From assembly GCF_001748365.1 (NCBI RefSeq), contig NZ_BDHH01000010.1:142365-206364 (forward strand): 64,000 nucleotides of DNA, given 5' to 3'. The DNA comes from Fusibacter sp. 3D3 (GTDB taxonomy: Bacteria > Bacillota > Clostridia > Peptostreptococcales > Acidaminobacteraceae). The notes under the pieces were generated by a model. The model had not been told where the DNA came from, did not search any database, and was given only the letters and a program-made list of their open reading frames with translations. Positions 54,851 through 63,153 of the stretch are shown piece after piece. Position numbers and translations under genes: made by a program. Positions within the stretch are counted from its first letter, which is position 1; each line of letters starts with the position of its first letter.

Positions 54851-54929
54851 TATACTGAAATTGAGATCAGTATATCGTAGTTGTTAACAAAAATCAATAT
54901 ATTCAACAAAAATTTATTATATTGAATAT
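54851..54929. promoter_or_regulatory. two inverted repeats in the divergent region of the XRE-cupin gene and DUF819 gene
   Basis: TATACTGA (54851-54858) with TCAGTATA (54867-54874), and ATATTCAA (54899-54906) with TTGAATAT (54922-54929). Both are perfect 8-bp dyads within the 123-base divergent intergenic region and are plausible operators for the adjoining regulator. Confidence 0.55.
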
Positions 54930-54945
54930 TCGAGGAGTACAATAG

Positions 54946-55497
54946 ATGCATATTGATGTGGGCAGAAAAATTAGAGAATTGCGAAAAAACATGACTTTGA
55001 CAATCGCTAGCCTCGCTGAAAAATCAGGGATAAGTGCCAGTATGATCAGTCAGATTGAGAATGGTAAAGTCGTCCCAACGGTTATTGTCATGTGGAAAAT
55101 AGCAAATGCACTTAATGTCAGTGTAGGTTACTTTTTCGATGAAGGTGAAGGCCAATTGCGCAATCCGGTGGTCAAAAGAGATGAACGCAAGAAAATCATC
55201 ATAGGCAAGTCATCGAGAACTTATGAGATGCTGACGCCAAATCAACAAGGCAAAATCGAATTTCTGATGATCACTCTTAGAGCTGATGAAGAAAAAGCAA
55301 GAGATTTTGTCACACATGAGGGTGAGGAATGCGGTTATGTTATAAAAGGCAAAATGAAGATTACGGTGGGTGAGCAGACGTTTTTAATGGATGAAGGCGA
55401 CAGCATCACCTTCCAAAGTACAATACCTCACAAATATGATAACGCAGGAGAGGGAGATTGCGTTTCGATCTGGGCAATGACCCCGCCCTCTTTTTAA
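54946..55497 (+). CDS. XRE-family regulator with cupin domain
   Basis: 183 aa. N-terminal helix-turn-helix (IRELRKNMTLTIASLAEKSGISASMISQIENG in part, residues 8-40) and a C-terminal cupin (EGEECGYVIKGKMKITVGEQ, about 125-145; SITFQSTIPHKYDNAG, about 155-170). The type regulates amino-acid or polyamine utilisation in many Bacillota. It faces away from the DUF819-M19 pair, so it probably controls it. Ribosome site GAGGAG. Confidence 0.92.
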   Translation: MHIDVGRKIRELRKNMTLTIASLAEKSGISASMISQIENGKVVPTVIVMWKIANALNVSVGYFFDEGEGQLRNPVVKRDERKKIIIGKSSRTYEMLTPNQQGKIEFLMITLRADEEKARDFVTHEGEECGYVIKGKMKITVGEQTFLMDEGDSITFQSTIPHKYDNAGEGDCVSIWAMTPPSF

Positions 55498-55602
55498 TTT
55501 GAGAGAAGCGAACGGCGTATCCACTTGGATACTGATGTATTCTATTTGGAATCGCAGAATCGTAGAATTGCAGTATTTTGTTTTGGACAATTGGAGGTTA
55601 AA

Positions 55603-56619
55603 ATGATCAAGCGCAGATTAGGCAAGACAGAACTTACAGTAAGCAGTATCGGCTTTGGGGGGATTCCCATCCAAAGAGCTCAACCGGATCAAGCTGTGGC
55701 AATCATAGATCAAATGATTGAAGAAGGCATGAACTTTATAGACACGGCGATCGGATATACGGTCAGTGAAAGTTATATTGGAAATGCGCTTAAAGGGGAT
55801 AAGCGTGACCAGTTCATATTGGCGACGAAATCACCTGCTAAAGATTATGAGGGCATGAAAGCAGATATAGAAAAGAGCCTTAAGGCGCTTCAGACGGATT
55901 ACATTGATCTCTATCAGTGTCATCTGGTTAAATCCAGAGAACAGTATGAACAGATCATGGGAGAAAATGGCGCTTACAAAGCTATGCTGGAAGCTAAGGA
56001 TTCGGGTAAAATCGGTCATATAGGCATCACAGCACATAGTGCGGAATTTCTCATGGAAGTTCTGGAGGAAATGCCATTTGAGACCATTCAATTTCCATAT
56101 AACCTTGTAGAGCGCCAAGGTGAAAAACTTTTTGAGCGTGCTAAAGCACTGGATTTAGGCATCATTATCATGAAGCCAATGGCAGGTGGTGCCATTGAGA
56201 ATGGCTCTTTGAGCTTGAGATTTATACTTGAAAATCCTAACATATCCGTGGTGATCCCAGGCATGGAAACACCAGAACTTGTTAAAAAAAATGCAGCAGT
56301 AGGTCATGATTTTAAGCCGTTGACTGAAGCAGAACAAGCGGAAATTGAAGTCTTTAAAAATCAAATGGGCAATCAATTTTGTAGACGCTGTGGGTATTGT
56401 CTACCTTGCATACAAGGCATCGATATTCCAACTCAATTTATCATGGAAGGCTATTTAACACGTTATGGCCTTGGATCTTGGGCAAAAGAGCGCTATGCAG
56501 GTCAAGCAATCAATGCAAGTGCTTGTATAAAATGCGGTGTATGTGAACCCAAATGCCCTTATGACTTGCCCATTAGAGCAATGCTAGAACGCGTACAGCA
56601 CAATTTCGCTAAAGGCTAA
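55603..56619 (+). CDS. aldo/keto reductase with C-terminal [4Fe-4S] ferredoxin domain
   Basis: 338 aa from ATG at 55603 (GGAGG seven bases upstream); the long N-terminal extension of the open frame has no site. AKR barrel motifs GFGGIPIQRA (about 17-26), FIDTAIGYT (about 46-54), Tyr/Asp/Lys-type catalytic residues around DTAIGYT, ATKS and YQCHLV, and KPMAGGA. The C-terminus adds a cysteine motif CRRCGYCLPC and CIKCGVCEPKCPYDLP, so an iron-sulfur linked reductase of the clostridial type. The N-terminus has the barrel start MIKRRLGKTELTVS. Confidence 0.92.
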   Translation: MIKRRLGKTELTVSSIGFGGIPIQRAQPDQAVAIIDQMIEEGMNFIDTAIGYTVSESYIGNALKGDKRDQFILATKSPAKDYEGMKADIEKSLKALQTDYIDLYQCHLVKSREQYEQIMGENGAYKAMLEAKDSGKIGHIGITAHSAEFLMEVLEEMPFETIQFPYNLVERQGEKLFERAKALDLGIIIMKPMAGGAIENGSLSLRFILENPNISVVIPGMETPELVKKNAAVGHDFKPLTEAEQAEIEVFKNQMGNQFCRRCGYCLPCIQGIDIPTQFIMEGYLTRYGLGSWAKERYAGQAINASACIKCGVCEPKCPYDLPIRAMLERVQHNFAKG

Positions 56620-56665
56620 AATTCAATCCATAATGGCAATAGAGGATCGTGATAGAGAGTAGCAA

Positions 56666-57127
56666 CTAGAGGATCGGTTCATCTTTAGGAGTGATTTGTT
56701 TCACTTCTTTTTTTGCGTTTTGAAGATACAATCCAAAGCAAATGATTAAGAGTCCTAGAATTCTTTTCGATTCAAATTGTCCCATGATACTATAGTCCAG
56801 TATAAGCCCCATGGTCATTTGGCCCATAAAGAGTAAGATGACAATGTAAAATGCCTTAATTTTAGTGGTGAAGTAGTTCAGTAAAAGTATAACGAGGCAA
56901 CCGATTAAACCGCCAAGGTAGTAATGTGGGGGAATTGTGGGTAACTTTTTAAAGACTTCTAAGTTAGAAAAGAGCATTAAAAAAACAAAAGCCGTTAACG
57001 TTGCCGATAAATAATTAAAAAAAGAAGCTTTAAAGGTGCCAAGGGCAAGCGCATTTTGACCATTCAAGATCGGTACGACGATGAAGAGTATGCCCAAAAT
57101 AAGTGCAAATACATAATATAGGATCAT
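56666..57127 (-). CDS. DUF606 (YdcZ) family membrane protein
   Basis: 153 aa from ATG at 57127 (AAGGAGG seven bases upstream). Five predicted membrane segments: about 3-20, 35-55, 69-85, 92-110 and 120-140 (RILGLLIICFGLYLQ). Members of the DMT superfamily in this group often occur in pairs and form small two-gene transport units. The C-terminus is hydrophilic and short. Partner is the next gene upstream. Confidence 0.85.
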   Translation of the reverse strand: MILYYVFALILGILFIVVPILNGQNALALGTFKASFFNYLSATLTAFVFLMLFSNLEVFKKLPTIPPHYYLGGLIGCLVILLLNYFTTKIKAFYIVILLFMGQMTMGLILDYSIMGQFESKRILGLLIICFGLYLQNAKKEVKQITPKDEPIL

Positions 57128-57202
57128 GTTTAGACCTCCTTGCATGAGAATGGATTAAAGTAAAAGGTAAACACCGACAAACATAATAACAATACTGATG
57201 AT

Positions 57203-57574
57203 CTACCTGAAACTGATTTTAACCTTTTCTTTACCCATAAGACCGAATCCGTCGATGACAAGTGAGGTAAGGACTTGTCCAAGTAAGCTGATGCCAATCA
57301 TAAGGGTAATGCCAAGTTGAGCCACAGTGGTATTGCTCATGACGATGGTCAGTGCACTCAGTGCTCCAGGAATGAGCAACCAAAAGAGTGCGGGTCTGCT
57401 CTGATTAGGGTGTAAAGTCTGAGGTCTCAAAAGTAAGAGTGAGAAAATAATAAGACCAATGACGTTGAAAATAAAACTGCTAAAGTAAGCCGAGGTATAA
57501 CTTGCGAGCATCCCATTAAATGAAACCATGAACGCAAGTAGGAGTCCCGTAATGTATGCTGATGCATAAGGCAT
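57203..57574 (-). CDS. DUF606 (YdcZ) family membrane protein, shortened by an in-frame TAG
   Basis: 123 aa from ATG at 57574 (AAAGGTGG six bases upstream). Membrane segments near 8-25, 31-50, 66-85 and 90-107. The stop TAG at 57203-57205 is followed in the same frame by IISIVIMFVGVYLLL and a TAA at 57155-57157; this continuation is a hydrophobic segment that matches the final transmembrane helix normally present in this family. So the gene may be truncated by a nonsense mutation or read through. Divergent from the Crp-type gene. Confidence 0.8.
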   Translation of the reverse strand: MPYASAYITGLLLAFMVSFNGMLASYTSAYFSSFIFNVIGLIIFSLLLLRPQTLHPNQSRPALFWLLIPGALSALTIVMSNTTVAQLGITLMIGISLLGQVLTSLVIDGFGLMGKEKVKISFR

Positions 57575-57637
57575 ATGTGCCACCTTTCGTGAATCGGGTT
57601 TATAATTCTATTATAGAGGGCTTTATCATGATACAAT

Positions 57638-57651
57638 ATGACATATGTCAT
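57638..57651. promoter_or_regulatory. 14-bp palindrome between DUF606 genes and the Crp-type regulator
   Basis: ATGACATATGTCAT, a perfect dyad of Crp/Fnr-site type (TGAC-N4-GTCA). A TATAAT on the minus strand lies at 57610-57615 and the palindrome covers the region upstream of it. Confidence 0.7.
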
Positions 57652-57687
57652 GTTTTGATGCCTTTTATGTATGGAGGGTGAAATAAA

Positions 57688-58377
57688 ATGAAATTGATAA
57701 AGCATCCACAAAAATTAAAGTCTTTTTTAGAAGTGCTCGAAGTGAAAACAATGCTCGATGAGAGCATTTTAAAGGCGCTTGAACTCTGCGAATATGAAAA
57801 GGATGAAATCGTGCTCGAAGCGGATGATCCCCTTGACTATTATTACTTTTTCCTTGAAGGCAAGCTCAAAGTATTTCAGCAACAAAAAAATGGCCGGAAT
57901 TTATTGATCCAGTTTTATACGAAATTTGATACTTTAGGCGATGTTGAACTCATTGAGAGCTTGAATGTCACTTGTACAGTATCTGCGGTTGAAAAATCTT
58001 ATCTTTTCAGAATTGATGCAGCTCAAATGAAACGCTTTGTAGAAAATAATGTGCCTTATCTCAAATATATAATCCGTGGTTTGAGCATAAAGATGAGATA
58101 TGCCAATGAAAATGATGCCTATAATCTGTTGAATCCCGTTAAAAATCGATTGGCAAGTTATCTCTTATGGCATCATGAAGAGGATTCAAATGAAGTGATT
58201 TTAGCAGAAACACTTGTGGAAATTTCTGAGTTTATAGGCACCACTTATAGGCAGCTTCATCGTGCTTTTATACAACTTGAAGCCGATGCGATCATCAAGC
58301 GGACAGGGAAAGTTGTGAGGATACACGATCCTAAGGCGATCAAAGCATTGGCAGGACAGATTTATCATAAGTTATGA
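57688..58377 (+). CDS. Crp/Fnr family transcriptional regulator
   Basis: 229 aa. N-terminal cyclic-nucleotide-binding-like beta barrel (DEIVLEADDPLDYYYFFLEGKLKVFQQ in part, about 32-58; VELIESLNVTCTVSAVE in part) without the conserved cAMP phosphate-binding RAA motif, a dimerisation helix, and a C-terminal HTH (VEISEFIGTTYRQLHRAFIQLE in part, about 175-196). No N-terminal cysteine cluster, so not a classic Fnr. Resembles YeiL-type regulators. The ligand is unknown. ATG after GGAGGGTG. Divergent from the DUF606 pair, which it probably controls. Confidence 0.88.
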   Translation: MKLIKHPQKLKSFLEVLEVKTMLDESILKALELCEYEKDEIVLEADDPLDYYYFFLEGKLKVFQQQKNGRNLLIQFYTKFDTLGDVELIESLNVTCTVSAVEKSYLFRIDAAQMKRFVENNVPYLKYIIRGLSIKMRYANENDAYNLLNPVKNRLASYLLWHHEEDSNEVILAETLVEISEFIGTTYRQLHRAFIQLEADAIIKRTGKVVRIHDPKAIKALAGQIYHKL

Positions 58378-58406
58378 AGAAAGTGTCTTCGTAGATCAAA
58401 AAGAGA

Positions 58407-58476
58407 CATTATAACTTCTTTCGGGGACAAATCCTTCGCTGCGCTACTGAAGCCCCTGCAGAAATTATAATGCCCC
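58407..58476 (+). repeat. imperfect inverted repeat after the Crp-type gene
   Basis: CATTATAACTTCTTTCGGGG and, about 30 bases on, CCCCTGCAGAAATTATAATG form a partly paired stem. It may end the Crp transcript; the T tract is poor. The gap 58378-58532 holds no ORF. Confidence 0.5.
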
Positions 58477-58519
58477 TTCTTATGCCGAAAAATTACTTTC
58501 TTTGGTGGTGTATAGAAAA

Positions 58520-58575
58520 AAATAAAAGAAAAGAAGCAACTTTTAGAATGATTGTAGTCATTTAAAGGTTGCTTC
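58520..58575 (-). terminator. terminator of the GerMN gene
   Basis: GAAGCAACTTTTAGAATGA (58533-58551) pairs with TCATTTAAAGGTTGCTTC (58558-58575) with few mismatches; on the minus strand it is followed by TTCTTTTCTTTTATTTTTTT. Confidence 0.85.
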
Positions 58576-58609
58576 AAATTAGTTTGTATTTTGAAAATGA
58601 TTTTAGTGT

Positions 58610-59974
58610 TTATGGTTCTAAATTGATGAAAGTTGGATTGACAAGGGGCTGTGTTAAGTCGTAGCCATGAAAATCAACTGGGCTTTCACTGTTTACGAGA
58701 ATATGGACTTCTGTGACCCCTTCAAGACTGTAGTATGATTTAGAAATGCTGTTTAACATTTGCTTGATGTAGGCGTCATGACCATTGAAGGCATTGTCAA
58801 ACGCTTGATCAACAGACAGTGTCAATTTACCAGCTTCAAAAATCACCTCTTTGAGCTCAATATCTCTTGGTATCGTGCTGTTGAGATAAGGGGCACTCTT
58901 CACAAGAGAGTCGTTGAAGTGTGGTGTTTTAAGCACTTGCCAAAGCAGTTTAGCGTTAGAGGAAACATCTTCAGTGAGTGCTGTGCCTGTATCCAAAAGT
59001 GATTCTACGGGTGTAGGCACTAAGAGCATATAGTCTGAATCTTTATTGTAGCTCAAATAAGCGAAATTTTGAGTCCTAGGGGTAAATGTTTGTTTTAAGT
59101 CCACACTGCCAAATGGCTTGGCTTTAGAATTATCGATATAGAAATTCGTTTGATCTATAAAGTCAAGTGATGTCAGTGTATAGGTGATGGCATCTACAGC
59201 GGCTTGAAAGTTGTTTTCAAACGCCACGTATTCGGGTTTATAGATATAAACCGAAGCATTTCTAGATTTGACTGCAAGCTTAGAGGCATATGGCCAAATC
59301 GAATCCCCTTGAATAAGACCTAAAGTGGATGCAGGTCCTTTATCCAGTTCTTTTAGTGCTGTACGGGACCTGTTATCTGGATAGTTTATGATACGTGTAA
59401 CCGGTACTAACAGCTCATAGTTATCTGTTGGATAGTAAAGGTTCAGTGTGAGTTTCCCAGAGACCGATTCGCGCATCGTTTCAAGTGCAAGTTTATCAAA
59501 TTTTTCATTGGAAATCATAAAATCCAGCGTCTCTGAAAAAGCACTGTTTTCAGTCCCTTTGATCTCAACATGATATTGATTTGCTTTCAAAGCGTCTACA
59601 ATTGTTTTTAGGGAAAAAGCAATTTGATCCGTATGCTCATCTTTATTTTCAAAAGCAGGGGACAAATCCTTTAAATTGGTGGTACTGATAAGTTGATCGC
59701 CATCATAAACTAAGACTTCAATGCCTTCATAAAGCGATTCCGAAAAGGCATGCGGTGTGCTCACTATTGAAAACTCAATCTGATCTGGTGTATAATCAAT
59801 TGAACTCGGTGCGCCCTCTAGTTTATAAGTGGTCATAACAGGCACTTCTTCGGAAGGTGTATCAATAACGGGCTGAAATATATTAATCGTTAGAACGTCC
59901 TTGCTCAGTGGCATGGCGGTAACCAACAAAAATAAGATGACGATAAAGAGCATATTAGAGAGAAAACGAAACAT
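58610..59974 (-). CDS. GerMN-domain extracytoplasmic protein
   Basis: 454 aa. Signal-anchor MFRFLSNMLFIVILFLLVTA (residues 1-20). Two GerMN-like beta-alpha repeats are suggested by LTLNLYYPTDNYELLVPVTR, TALKELDKGPAST (about 170-215) and FAYLSYNKDSDYMLLVPTPV, LLWQVLKTPHFNDSLVKS, TLSVDQAFDNAFNGHD in part (about 310-410). In Bacillus GerM binds peptidoglycan in the sporulation channel; many Clostridia have stand-alone paralogues in cell envelopes. No other sporulation gene is here, so the role is open. Ribosome site AGGAGG. Confidence 0.8.
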   Translation of the reverse strand: MFRFLSNMLFIVILFLLVTAMPLSKDVLTINIFQPVIDTPSEEVPVMTTYKLEGAPSSIDYTPDQIEFSIVSTPHAFSESLYEGIEVLVYDGDQLISTTNLKDLSPAFENKDEHTDQIAFSLKTIVDALKANQYHVEIKGTENSAFSETLDFMISNEKFDKLALETMRESVSGKLTLNLYYPTDNYELLVPVTRIINYPDNRSRTALKELDKGPASTLGLIQGDSIWPYASKLAVKSRNASVYIYKPEYVAFENNFQAAVDAITYTLTSLDFIDQTNFYIDNSKAKPFGSVDLKQTFTPRTQNFAYLSYNKDSDYMLLVPTPVESLLDTGTALTEDVSSNAKLLWQVLKTPHFNDSLVKSAPYLNSTIPRDIELKEVIFEAGKLTLSVDQAFDNAFNGHDAYIKQMLNSISKSYYSLEGVTEVHILVNSESPVDFHGYDLTQPLVNPTFINLEP

Positions 59975-60047
59975 ATAATCCTCCTAAATCTATTTTAATA
60001 TTTATCATACACTATCATTATATGATAATTTGCGGATAAAAACTACA

Positions 60048-60166
60048 GTTAAAGTGTCAAAAGTCAGTTTCGCATAAATCCTCTACCCTATGCTGTATCG
60101 CGTACTTCCCGTAAACGACATCATAGGGTAGAGGATTGCTCAACTTTTGACTTTTGACACTCTAAC
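60048..60166. repeat. 119-bp nested inverted repeat (cruciform or MITE-like)
   Basis: Outer arms GTTAAAGTGTCAAAAGTCA (60048-60066) and TGACTTTTGACACTCTAAC (60148-60166) differ at one position. Inner arms AATCCTCTACCCTATG (60077-60092) and CATAGGGTAGAGGATT (60122-60137) are perfect complements of 16 bp. The loop of 29 bases contains two short CG-rich words. It lies between the divergent GerMN and rlmD genes. Rest of the gap is AT-rich with the rlmD ribosome site. Confidence 0.9.
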
Positions 60167-60206
60167 TAACTATTATAAAATAAGGAAAATTTGAAAGGAT
60201 GTTAAA

Positions 60207-61712
60207 ATGCCTCATAATAAGAAATCAAAAGAAGATAAAGACAAGATTTTTAAAAAGAATGATCGGATAGAACTGCACATCGAGGATATGACTGAAGATG
60301 GCGACGGCATCGGCAAAATAGAGGGGTATACTGTGTTTGTTCACAATGCACTGCCAGGAGATCATCTGGTGGCGACGCTCATTAAGGTTAAAAAGAGCTA
60401 TGCGATTGGCATTATCCATCAAATGCATGAAAAGTCGGCCATGCGTGTGGAGGCGCCATGTCCCTATGCGGCTAAATGCGGGGGCTGTCAGCTTCAAGAG
60501 TTGAGTTATGCAGGACAAGTCGCCTTTAAAGAGAGTCATATCAAAAATGCGTTAAAGCGTATCGGTAAGCTAGAAGATGAGGCGATTCACTGGGAGGGCT
60601 TTAAAGCCATGGCGGAACCGCTTTACTATAGAAACAAGGGCATCTATCAATTGGCTCAAGGTAGAAATGGCAACATTGAAATGGGCTTTTACAGAAAGAG
60701 AAGCCATGATCTCGTGGATGTAGACATATGTCTCTTACAATCTAAAGTGGCCAATGCACTGATGAAAAAAGTGAGAGAAGCATTAAAACTCAGTGGGCTC
60801 AGCTTCTACGATGAACTTTCGAAAAAGGGCATGCTCCGAAGAATTATGATTAGAACGACCACGCCGCATCAAGGTGAAGGTGTGGAAGCCATGCTTGTGA
60901 TCGTCACAACTGAGGTTTCAGCAAAGCTCATGCGATTTGTGAAAGACCTTGAGGTCTTAGATGACAAAATTCAATCGGTGTATCTGAACCTTAATAGCGA
61001 TCCCGGGAACACCAACATGTCAGATCAATTCGATCACATATCCGGCAAGGTGTACTTAACGGATTATATAGGGGATGTGGCCTTTAAAGTTTCACCTCAG
61101 TCTTTTTTCCAAGTGAATTCAGTACAAACGGAAGTGCTTTATGATGAAGTGGTGAAGAACGTACAGACGATTGTGGATGAGATTGTTGGAGATTCAGAAG
61201 TTAAGGCGAAGGAAACGACAGAAGAAAATGCGAACTTAACAACTAGTGGTAATGGTATTACCGTGATGGATCTTTATTGTGGGATTGGTTCCATAGGGGC
61301 TTATGTGGCGAAAAAGCTGCCTGTGATTACGAAGATCCTCGGTGTAGAAGTGGTTGAAGGTGCGATAGAGGATGCTCGGGCAAATGCGGTTTTAAATGGG
61401 TTGAAAAATACGGCGTATGTGGTGGGCCTCGCGGAAGAGGTGATCGCTGATCTGGCTGAAAAGCATGAATTGCCTGATATTGTGATTCTCGATCCACCGC
61501 GTAAAGGCTGCGATGAGGCTTTGATTGAGACTTTGATTGCCATGAAGGCACCCCATATCGTGTATGTGTCGTGTAAACCAAGTACGCTTGCGAGGGATTT
61601 GGAACTGCTTGTAAGTGGTGGGTATGAGGTGAGGCGGACTGTTGGGGTGGATATGTTTCCGATGAGTACACATGTTGAATCCATAGTCCTGTTGCATCGG
61701 AAAAACGGCTAA
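60207..61712 (+). CDS. rlmD: 23S rRNA (uracil-1939-C5) methyltransferase RlmD family
   Basis: 501 aa. N-terminal TRAM domain (IELHIEDMTEDGDGIGKIEGY in part, about 20-40), Fe-S cysteines CPYAAKCGGCQLQ (about 88-100), then SAM methyltransferase domain with SFFQVNSVQTEVLY, MDLYCGIGSIG (about 354-364), ILDPPRKGCDEAL and the catalytic Cys in YVSCKPSTLARDL (about 455-467). Methylates a uracil of 23S rRNA. An unusual low-complexity insert (about 320-350: TIVDEIVGDSEVKAKETTEE, NANLTTSGNG) separates the substrate-binding strand from motif I; it is not normally there. Confidence 0.95.
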   Translation: MPHNKKSKEDKDKIFKKNDRIELHIEDMTEDGDGIGKIEGYTVFVHNALPGDHLVATLIKVKKSYAIGIIHQMHEKSAMRVEAPCPYAAKCGGCQLQELSYAGQVAFKESHIKNALKRIGKLEDEAIHWEGFKAMAEPLYYRNKGIYQLAQGRNGNIEMGFYRKRSHDLVDVDICLLQSKVANALMKKVREALKLSGLSFYDELSKKGMLRRIMIRTTTPHQGEGVEAMLVIVTTEVSAKLMRFVKDLEVLDDKIQSVYLNLNSDPGNTNMSDQFDHISGKVYLTDYIGDVAFKVSPQSFFQVNSVQTEVLYDEVVKNVQTIVDEIVGDSEVKAKETTEENANLTTSGNGITVMDLYCGIGSIGAYVAKKLPVITKILGVEVVEGAIEDARANAVLNGLKNTAYVVGLAEEVIADLAEKHELPDIVILDPPRKGCDEALIETLIAMKAPHIVYVSCKPSTLARDLELLVSGGYEVRRTVGVDMFPMSTHVESIVLLHRKNG

Positions 61713-61744
61713 AATGAATGACTAGAAAGTAATATGCAATAATC

Positions 61745-61781
61745 AAGGATATGAGAGTAGATGCTTTCATGTCCTTTTTTG
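61745..61781 (+). terminator. intrinsic terminator after rlmD
   Basis: AAGGATATGAGAG (61745-61757) pairs with CTTTCATGTCCTT (61764-61776) with two wobble pairs, followed by TTTTTTG. Confidence 0.85.
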
Positions 61782-61831
61782 TTTCACAGATTTAAAAATC
61801 TCGATCAATATAGCAATAAGGGGAAGCATAG

Positions 61832-63016
61832 ATGAAGAAAGTCCGCTACATTCCAGCCAAGACAACTGAATATAAAAAGCTTAGGGTAGCGGCTTATTGT
61901 AGGGTTAGTACTTCGGGACCAGCTCAGATGGGTAGCCTTGAAATTCAAATTGACACTTATACGTACATGATTGAAAGCCATCCCGATTGGATTTTTGTTG
62001 GTGTATTCTATGACATTGGTAGTGGATTAAGGCGAACGGGACGAACAAGGCTAGATGCTTTATTGAGAAAAGCTAAAAGAGGAAAGGTTGATTACATATT
62101 AACCAAGTCAATCAGCAGGTTTTCTAGAGACACATTGGAATTACTAAAAATTATAAGATTTCTAAGAGAGCGAGGGATTAATATGCATTTTGAAAATGAA
62201 AATATGGATTCAATCAAACAAGACAAAGAATTTGAAATTACACTTCGCAGTATGCTTGCACAAAATGAAAGCAGAAATATCAGCGAGAATATTCAATGGG
62301 GATTTCAGAGGAAGTTTGAAAAAGGTGATATTTTCAAGAAGTATAAGAACTTCATGGGTTATTCCTGTGTTGATGGTGAAATTGTCGTTGTGCCTGAACA
62401 AGCTGAAGTAGTGAGAAAAATATTTGAATTGTATTTGCAAGGGTTAACACTTGGACAAATCAAAATGTATTTGGAATCGATGGATATTAAAACGGTCACT
62501 GGCAAAGACACTTGGGATACAACCACTATTCAGAAAATGCTTAAGAATGAGAAGTACAAGGGAGATACTTTGCTTCAAAAGACATTTATCGAGGATTTTA
62601 TGACGGGTAAGAAAGTTAAAAATACTGGGCAGAGAACTCAGTATTTTGTAAGTGAAAGTCACCCTGCAATTGTTTCTGCTGAAGTCTTTGATAGAGTTCA
62701 AGAAGAAATGGCTAAGCGGTCAAGAGTGATTCATCATGAAGAAGGTACTGTAAGCTCAAGTGATAGCAAATATAATGGGAAATATCTACTAGGAAATCTA
62801 TTGGTTTGTGGCGATTGCGGAGCTTCTTATCGAAGAAGAACTGAAAGAGGGAAGGTTGTTTGGAGATGTGCAACAAGGATCGAAAAAGGGAAAGAATTGT
62901 GTGCGAATTCACCAACAATTAGTGAAGAGTGGATAAAAGAGCAGCTCACAGAATTAATTTGTGGCGGTGTTGTTATCCGTCAAATTAAAAGCACCACCAT
63001 CAGTCGCATTGTTTAA
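61832..63016 (+). CDS. serine recombinase, large type
   Basis: 394 aa. Resolvase catalytic domain with active Ser in CRVSTSGP (about residue 25), ILTKSISRFSRDTLELL (about 90-106), then the Recombinase domain (EVVRKIFELYLQGLTLGQIKMYLE in part; WDTTTIQKMLKNEKYKGD) and a zinc ribbon (LVCGDCGASYRRRTE...VWRCATR...LCANSP, about 325-365). Large recombinases usually continue with a 100-residue or longer coiled coil; here the protein ends soon after the ribbon with VVIRQIKSTTISRIV, so it may be shortened. Such enzymes excise and integrate mobile elements. Ribosome site AAGGGGAAG. Confidence 0.9.
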   Translation: MKKVRYIPAKTTEYKKLRVAAYCRVSTSGPAQMGSLEIQIDTYTYMIESHPDWIFVGVFYDIGSGLRRTGRTRLDALLRKAKRGKVDYILTKSISRFSRDTLELLKIIRFLRERGINMHFENENMDSIKQDKEFEITLRSMLAQNESRNISENIQWGFQRKFEKGDIFKKYKNFMGYSCVDGEIVVVPEQAEVVRKIFELYLQGLTLGQIKMYLESMDIKTVTGKDTWDTTTIQKMLKNEKYKGDTLLQKTFIEDFMTGKKVKNTGQRTQYFVSESHPAIVSAEVFDRVQEEMAKRSRVIHHEEGTVSSSDSKYNGKYLLGNLLVCGDCGASYRRRTERGKVVWRCATRIEKGKELCANSPTISEEWIKEQLTELICGGVVIRQIKSTTISRIV

Positions 63017-63116
63017 TCCTAAATCGTGCCTAGTCTAGGGATCAGAAGCAAATTATTAGCGGCCTAATGAGCACATTAAATAAACTGCCTCATATTTAGT
63101 GCATATTAAATGATCC

Positions 63117-63143
63117 AAAGAAAAAAAGCGAGTGACCTCGCTT
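63117..63143 (-). terminator. terminator of the minus-strand mobile-element genes
   Basis: AAGCGAG-tgac-CTCGCTT (63126-63143), followed on the minus strand by TTTTTTTCTTT. The gap 63017-63116 contains a CCTAG-T-CTAGG dyad at about 63034-63044 and no other recognisable attachment site. Confidence 0.8.
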
Positions 63144-63153
63144 ATGATTTGAG

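Noticed and set aside
54881..54890. TTGTTAACAA as a third Rex site before the XRE-cupin gene
   Set aside because: The two halves are adjacent without the four-base centre needed for Rex; more likely a chance AT dyad.
61327..61770. 147-aa minus-strand frame over the end of rlmD
   Set aside because: Antisense shadow of rlmD with biased composition and no ribosome site; the rlmD frame has all family motifs.
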